Shown here: positions 27,443 to 32,500 of the stretch, one piece after another
Position numbering within the stretch: the first letter of the stretch is position 1
Layout: each line of letters opens with the position of its first letter
NCBI GenBank assembly: GCA_019918135.1
Contig: WBZZ01004746.1
Location: 217,501 to 250,000 of the forward strand
DNA length: 32,500 bases
Direction: 5' to 3'
Origin: Paulinella micropora
Lineage: Eukaryota > Cercozoa > Imbricatea > Euglyphida > Paulinellidae
Translations under genes and position numbers: made by a program
Notes under the pieces: generated by a model
What the model was told of the DNA's origin: nothing
Database searches by the model: none
What the model saw: only the letters and a program-made list of their open reading frames with translations

Positions 27443-28850
27443 ACTAGGGGCTGCGCAAACGCCTGAAAGGATGGTTTACCGGTGCGCTTCGCGCACCAAA
27501 CCCTGCCAGCCCCACTTCTTATCACTTTTTGGAGGCCCCCCCCCCCTCCCGCCCCCTTTCTCTTCGACAGGGTACGTTGAATTGCCGGACGTCTGGTGGC
27601 AAAAAACCTCAATTTTCAGGTGTGGGTGCCACCCGCGACCAGAACGGGTACGTACAATCGCAGGGTTCCCCCGGACCCCCCCCTTTCCCTTCGACAGGGC
27701 CTTGAATTGCCGGAGGTGCTGCAAATGGCGCCTGGTGGCAAAAACTTCAATTTTTAGGTGTGGGTGCCACCCGCGACCAGAACGGGCACGTACAATCACA
27801 GGGCTTGGGTTCCCGGGGGAAGAGCCCCCCGGACCCCCCCTTTCCCTTCTACAGGGTACGTTGAATTGCCGGAGGTGCCGCAAAGGGCGCCTAGTGGGAA
27901 AAAAGCCTCAATTTTCAGGTGGGTGCCACCCGCGACCAGAACTGGTACGTACAATCACAGGGCTGGGATTCCCGGGGGGAGGGCCCCCCGGACCACCCCC
28001 CACCCCCCTTTCCCTTCGACAGGGTACGTTGAATTGCCGGAGGTGCCGCAAAGGGCGCCTGGTGGCAAAAAAATCTCAATTTTCAGGTGGTGCCACCCGC
28101 GACCAGAACGGGTACGTGCAGTACAATCACAGGGCTGGGGTTCCCGGGGAAGGGCCCCCCGGATCCCCCCTGCCCCGTCGACAGTATGTTCAATTGCCGG
28201 AGGCACCGGCAAGTACTGCTAAAAAACAAGGAAATTTGGTATTCAGGACACTCCCCTAACGCAAATATTTGCGTGAATTCCAAAAAATTATACCAGCATC
28301 AAGATCGAGTCTGCTGCTAACCACCCTGCCAAGATGAGCTCCCAACACCTCCTGGTTCCCACAAACCATAATTTATAGGGATGGGGGGTGCAAAAAAAAG
28401 GCCCAAAAAAACAAGGAATTTTGGCATTCAGGACACTCCCCTAACGCAAATATTTCCGTGAATTCCAAAAACATTATAACAGCATCAAGATCGAGTCTGT
28501 GGCTAGCCACCCTGCCAATATGAGCTCCCAACTGCTTCTGGTTCCCACAAACTATGATTTATAGGGATGGGGGGTGCAAAAAAAGGCCAAAAAAACAAGG
28601 AAATTTGGCATTCAAGACACTCCCCTAACGCAAATATTTGCGTGAATTCCAAAAAGATTACATCAGCATCAAGATCGAGTCTGGGGATAGCCACCCTGCC
28701 AATATGAGCTCCCAACTTTTTCTCGTTCCCACAAACCATGATTTATAGGGATAGGGGTGCGAAAATGCGGGTGGGTGGGGGTGGGTTACACAATTTTCAT
28801 TTTCCCCCTTCCCCCAAACCCCCCACCCCCTTGACCAACACCTTTCAGGG
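27443..28850 (+). repeat. Family E composite repeat, copy E5
   Basis: Flanked by ATT on the left but AAT on the right, unlike E1-E4. The left half has irregular units (TACGTTGA cores at about 27573, 27857 and 28024, others degraded). The right half has three palindrome units near 28259, 28444 and 28629; the middle one reads AAATATTTCCG and is no longer a palindrome. The right end is CCTTTCAGGG. Confidence 0.75.
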
Positions 28851-28877
28851 TTAATAATAATAATAATAATAATAATA

Positions 28878-29285
28878 CTATATCTGAGGCGTACTGATGC
28901 AGCTAATGGCATATCCTCAACGGACATAAGCCTCCAATACCCTTGTTCGAGGTCCTCCACCCCCCGTGTCAGTCTCTCGCCTGATGATCGGGGCCACCGA
29001 TGGAGCTCCTGAGGGCAAGACTGCACTAAGCCGAGGTTATTCCGCAGTCCCAGCAACCTCTTGCAAGACGTCACCGAATGTGCAAGTGCATACACCAAGC
29101 GCGGTTGCTAGAGCTGCCTCGAAACCCCACCCATAACCATCTGGTGTCTGCTGGGTCCTGGGCTATCAACCAGCATATGCGGAGTTTAAGATCTTTTACG
29201 CGCGCAACGACCCTCCTCCCCAGCATCTACCACCAAAGGGTTATGAGTTGGTGTCACAGTTTAACGCCTTGAGGCCATTGGGCTG
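28878..29285 (-). mobile_element. Family B element, copy B11 (short class)
   Basis: The 5' end is at the same base as in B9 (GCAGCCCAATGG). It has CCATCTGG in common with B2. Confidence 0.75.
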
Positions 29286-29286
29286 C

Positions 29287-29357
<71 letters not shown>
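29286..29357. repeat. (AAT)n microsatellite
   Basis: About 24 pure units between B11 and A24. Confidence 0.95.
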
Positions 29358-29358
<1 letters not shown>

Positions 29359-29624
29359 GTGCTTCTCTGTCAATGGCTGATGCATTTCTGCACATGCGCC
29401 TCCATCGTCTCACCCGTGAGGGGAGTACGAAGAATTGACGATAGGCTCTAATGACACCCCCGCAAGGGCAGTTCCAACACTTCCAGACGGACCGGTATGT
29501 TCAATGAAAATACTGGTCCAGACGGACCGGTATGTTCAATGAAAATACTGGTGGCACCGACGGGAATCGAACTGGCGACAGGGCCCAGATGGTAGAACTT
29601 GACCACTGGGCTATCACGGTGTCC
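29358..29624 (-). mobile_element. SINE family A, copy A24 (267 bp)
   Basis: Two units with TCCAGACGGACCGG linker. Complete. Confidence 0.8.
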
Positions 29625-29651
29625 AATAATAATAATAATAATAATAATAAT

Positions 29652-29922
29652 AGTGCGTGCTTCTCTGTCAATGGCTGATGCATTTCTGCACATGCGCCTC
29701 CATCGTCTCACCCGTGAGGGGAGTACGAAGAATTGACGATAGGCTCTAATGACACCCCCGCAAGGGCAGTTCCAACACTTCCAGACGGACCGGTATGTTC
29801 AATGAAAATACTGGTCCAGACGGACCGGTATGTTCAATGAAAATACTGGTGGCACCGACGGGAATCGAACTGGCGACAGGGCCCAAATGGTAGAACTTGA
29901 CCACTGGGCTATCACGGTGTCC
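29652..29922 (-). mobile_element. SINE family A, copy A25 (271 bp)
   Basis: As A24, but with a 4-bp duplication at the 3' terminus (AGTGCGTGCTTC) and CCAAATGG in the head. Confidence 0.8.
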
Positions 29923-29961
<39 letters not shown>

Positions 29962-29962
<1 letters not shown>

Positions 29963-30230
29963 GTGCTTCTCTGTCAATGGTTGATGCATTTCTGCACATG
30001 CGCCTCCATCGTCTCACCCGTGAGGGGAGTACGAAGAATTGACGATAAGCTCTAATGACACCCCCGCAAGGGCAGTTCCAACACTTCCAGACGGGCCGGT
30101 ATGTTCAATGAAAATACTGGTCCAGAAATAGACCGGTATGTTCAATGAAAATACTGGTGGCACCGACGGGAATCGAACTGGCGACAGGGCCCAGATGGTA
30201 GAACTTGACCACTGGGCTATCACGGTGTCC
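29962..30230 (-). mobile_element. SINE family A, copy A26 (269 bp)
   Basis: TCCAGAAATAGA linker type, with GGTTGATGC in place of GGCTGATGC. Confidence 0.8.
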
Positions 30231-30274
<44 letters not shown>

Positions 30275-30927
30275 TATATATATATATTGATATGTCATGG
30301 CTGAGCCCGAGGGCCATGCGCCTCCATCCCTCGACCCAACAGGGACTACAGTGAGTATGTTGGGGAGGGAAGAGTGACTCTAACCATCCTGCATAGAAGG
30401 TCCCAAAAGGAAGTCCCTACTACCCGCACAGTGTCGGGTACCTTGCAGGAAATCAACTACAAATGATTGATCTTCCCCGCGTGAGAGCTCCACGAGACTG
30501 GGTAGGTCCCGCATGGAGGTACTCACAGGGGTAGCAGACATTTCATGCGGTCTGCCAGCGCATGAGGACGTTTTGTGGTAAGTATCTGGGACACCTCGAA
30601 ACCCGTCACCACCCCTAGATCGCGGAATGTAAATACCCCTTTGATCCCACGTGGTGTATGTCTTATAAAAACAACACAACGACATGGCCTCGGAACCAAC
30701 ACAACAACATAGCCTCGGAACCCACATCGACATAGCCTCGGAACCCACACAACAGAGCCTCGGAACCAACACAACAACATAGCCTCGGAACCAACACAAC
30801 AACATAGCCTCGGAACCAACACAACAACATAGCCTCGGAGCCAACACAACGACATAGCCTCGAAACCAGTGGGAAGAGGCCCAACCACCTCCTCTTCCCG
30901 TGGGGTGCCATACTGTGCACCCCTCCA
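30275..30927 (-). mobile_element. Family C element, copy C4 (complete, eight minisatellite units)
   Basis: Both ends are present. There is one extra 24-bp unit relative to C1-C3. A minus-strand frame of 211 codons runs from the neighbouring SINE through the minisatellite, so it cannot be a native gene start. Confidence 0.75.
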
Positions 30928-30959
30928 TAATAATAAATAATAATAATAATAATAATAAT

Positions 30960-31226
30960 AGTGCTTCTCTGTCAATGGCTGATGCATTTCTGCACATGCG
31001 CCTCCATCGTCTCACCCGTGATGGGAGTACGAAGAATTGACGATAAGCTCTAATGACACCCCCGCAAGGGCAGTTCCAACACTTCCAGACGGGCCGGTAT
31101 GTTCAATGAAGATACTGGTCCAGATGGATCGGTATGTTCAATGAAAATACTGGTGGCACCGACGGGAATCGAACTGGCGACAGGGCCCAGATGGTAGAAC
31201 TTGACCACTGGGCTATCACGGTGTCC
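30960..31226 (-). mobile_element. SINE family A, copy A27 (267 bp)
   Basis: Two units. GTGATGGGAG disrupts the region next to the CTCAC-GTGAG hairpin, and the body has AAGATACTGG. Confidence 0.8.
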
Positions 31227-31258
<32 letters not shown>

Positions 31259-31259
<1 letters not shown>

Positions 31260-31525
31260 GTGCTTCTCTGTCAATGGCTGATGCATTTCTGCACATGCGC
31301 CTCCATCGTCTCACCCGTGAGGGGAGTACGAAGAATTGACGATAAGCTCTAATGACACCCCCGCAAGGGCAGTTCCAACACTTCCAGACGGGCCGGTATG
31401 TTCAATGAAAATACTGGTCCAGACGGATCGGTATGTTCAATGAAAATACTGGTGGCACCGACGGGAATCGAACTGGCGACAGGGCCCAGATGGTAGAACT
31501 TGACCACTGGGCTATCACGGTGTCC
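31259..31525 (-). mobile_element. SINE family A, copy A28 (267 bp)
   Basis: Complete two-unit copy with TCCAGACGGATCGG linker. Confidence 0.8.
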
Positions 31526-31573
<48 letters not shown>

Positions 31574-31574
<1 letters not shown>

Positions 31575-31842
31575 GTGCCTCTCTGTCAATGGCTGATGCA
31601 TTTCTGCACATGCGCCTCCATCGTCTCACCCGTGAGGGGAGTACGAAGAATTGACGATAAGCTCTAATGACACCCCCGCAAGGGCAGTTCCAACACTTCC
31701 AGACGGGCCGGTATGTTCAATGAAAATACTGGTCCAGAAATAGACCGGTATGTTCAATGAAAATACTGGTGGCACCGACGGGAATCGAACTGGCGACAGG
31801 GCTCAGATGGTAGAACTTGACCACTGGGCTATCACGGTGTCC
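31574..31842 (-). mobile_element. SINE family A, copy A29 (269 bp)
   Basis: TCCAGAAATAGA linker type; AGTGCCTC for AGTGCTTC at the 3' end and GGGCTCAG in the head. Confidence 0.8.
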
Positions 31843-31843
31843 A

Positions 31844-31883
<40 letters not shown>

Positions 31884-31884
<1 letters not shown>

Positions 31885-31995
31885 CGATACTGATGATCTC
31901 AGGTACGCGGGGCCGCTGGCGGGTCACGCGCTGGACGAGTTGGCCATTGAGCTGGCTCAACTACGCATCGCCATACTAGGAGACAGGTCGTCCAT
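31884..31995. repeat. Element H fragment, copy 2
   Basis: Follows an AAT array and precedes a TATC array. It matches 5903..5952 over the GCGGGGCCGCTGGC core. It is open in one + frame (RYAGPLAGHALDELAIEL and onward, about 33 residues), which looks protein-like but matches no family I can name. Confidence 0.5.
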
Positions 31996-31998
31996 CTG

Positions 31999-32030
<32 letters not shown>

Positions 32031-32051
32031 CCTACCTATCTATCTATCTAC

Positions 32052-32082
<31 letters not shown>

Positions 32083-32136
32083 CCTGTCTGTCTATCTATC
32101 CATCTATCCTTCCATCCATCTATCCGTCTATCTATC
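31996..32136. repeat. (TATC)n tetranucleotide microsatellite
   Basis: About 140 bp of CTAT/CTAC/CATC units. It is the only large non-triplet array in the window. Confidence 0.95.
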
Positions 32137-32222
32137 TTGATTGATTGATCGATTGATTGATTGATTGGCTCATTGACTGACTGGTTGACTGATTAACTGT
32201 TTGGTTGGTTGGTTTGGTTGGC
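32137..32222. repeat. (GATT)n to (GGTT)n degenerate microsatellite
   Basis: TTGA units grade through TGACTGACTGG to TTGGTTGGTTGG, directly following the TATC array. Confidence 0.85.
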
Positions 32223-32500
32223 AGCGTGACTAAACAGTTTTGCGAGCACCTTGCCTGCGTGACGCGCGGCGGTAAGGTTCAGATTGTATGTTTGTAAAAT
32301 TTGATGTGTTCTCTTTTCATGCACGCACGTGTGTGCATGAGAGGTTCCTGGTTTTTGAGTTCAATCAAGCATGACTTCAAGCGCTTCGATTCTCAGCCGA
32401 TTTCGGGAGTGGCTTGTGGAGTGATTCGTTAAAAAACTCTCATGAAGTGTTTTCTTATGAGCCACACTGCAGCTTTTGGACCGCCAGCAGCTGAGAACGA
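32223..32500. other. Right-edge low-copy sequence, no gene seen
   Basis: No open frame of note and no match to the repeat families. It contains an interrupted palindrome at 32318..32339 (CATGCACGCACGTGTGTGCATG, two mismatched positions) centred on CACGTG. Confidence 0.4.

Noticed and set aside
31996..32222. Telomeric or subtelomeric repeat
   Set aside because: TATC and GATT arrays do not match known telomere repeats, and ordinary sequence continues to the right.

Overview
The window is nuclear DNA of a eukaryote and is almost entirely transposable elements and microsatellites. I found no host gene, no rRNA and no functional tRNA gene. The evidence for a eukaryote is a LINE-type retrotransposon with an APE endonuclease and a YADD reverse transcriptase, tRNA-derived SINEs with Pol III boxes, and dozens of (AAT)n arrays. 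I cannot assign the lineage from sequence alone.

Layout. Discrete modules are separated by (AAT)n arrays (read on the + strand) almost throughout. I gave the repeat families local names. Family A is a tRNA-headed SINE of 232-271 bp with 29 copies, three of them in a 240-bp subfamily A'. Family B is a 408-493 bp non-coding element with 11 copies, two pairs of which are dimers. Family C is a 570-655 bp element with an internal 24-bp minisatellite, 4 copies. Family D is a 170-bp element, 4 copies. Family E is a 1.2-1.5 kb composite of tandem subrepeats, 5 copies. F is a 50-bp fragment of the LINE 3' end, 2 copies. G is the 3' end of a related LINE, 1 copy. The autonomous element is an apparently full-length LINE at 19291..25392 on the minus strand. 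It has a 5' UTR of about 1 kb with strong hairpins, one long reading frame now broken by three frameshifts, and a 3' end that runs directly into (ATT)n. Less repetitive stretches are 1..328, 5379..5902 and 32141..32500.

How the parts fit. Read in element sense, A, B, C, D, G and the LINE share a 3'-terminal architecture. This is a short hairpin whose stem sequence differs between families but keeps its pairing, directly next to a TGGAGGCnCATG-like core 33-47 nt from the end, followed by (ATT)n. Orientation follows the microsatellite: nearly every copy has its sense strand ending in ATT repeats, and the one inverted SINE (27132..27400) lies in an inverted (ATT)n array. The simplest model is that this LINE's reverse transcriptase recognises the shared 3' hairpin and primes on (ATT)n targets. 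It would then insert itself, truncated copies of itself and several non-autonomous passengers into the tails of earlier insertions, so the microsatellite array grows into a nested retroelement nursery. The shared structure and flanks are seen directly; the mechanism is inference. Family E lacks the motif and must have another origin.
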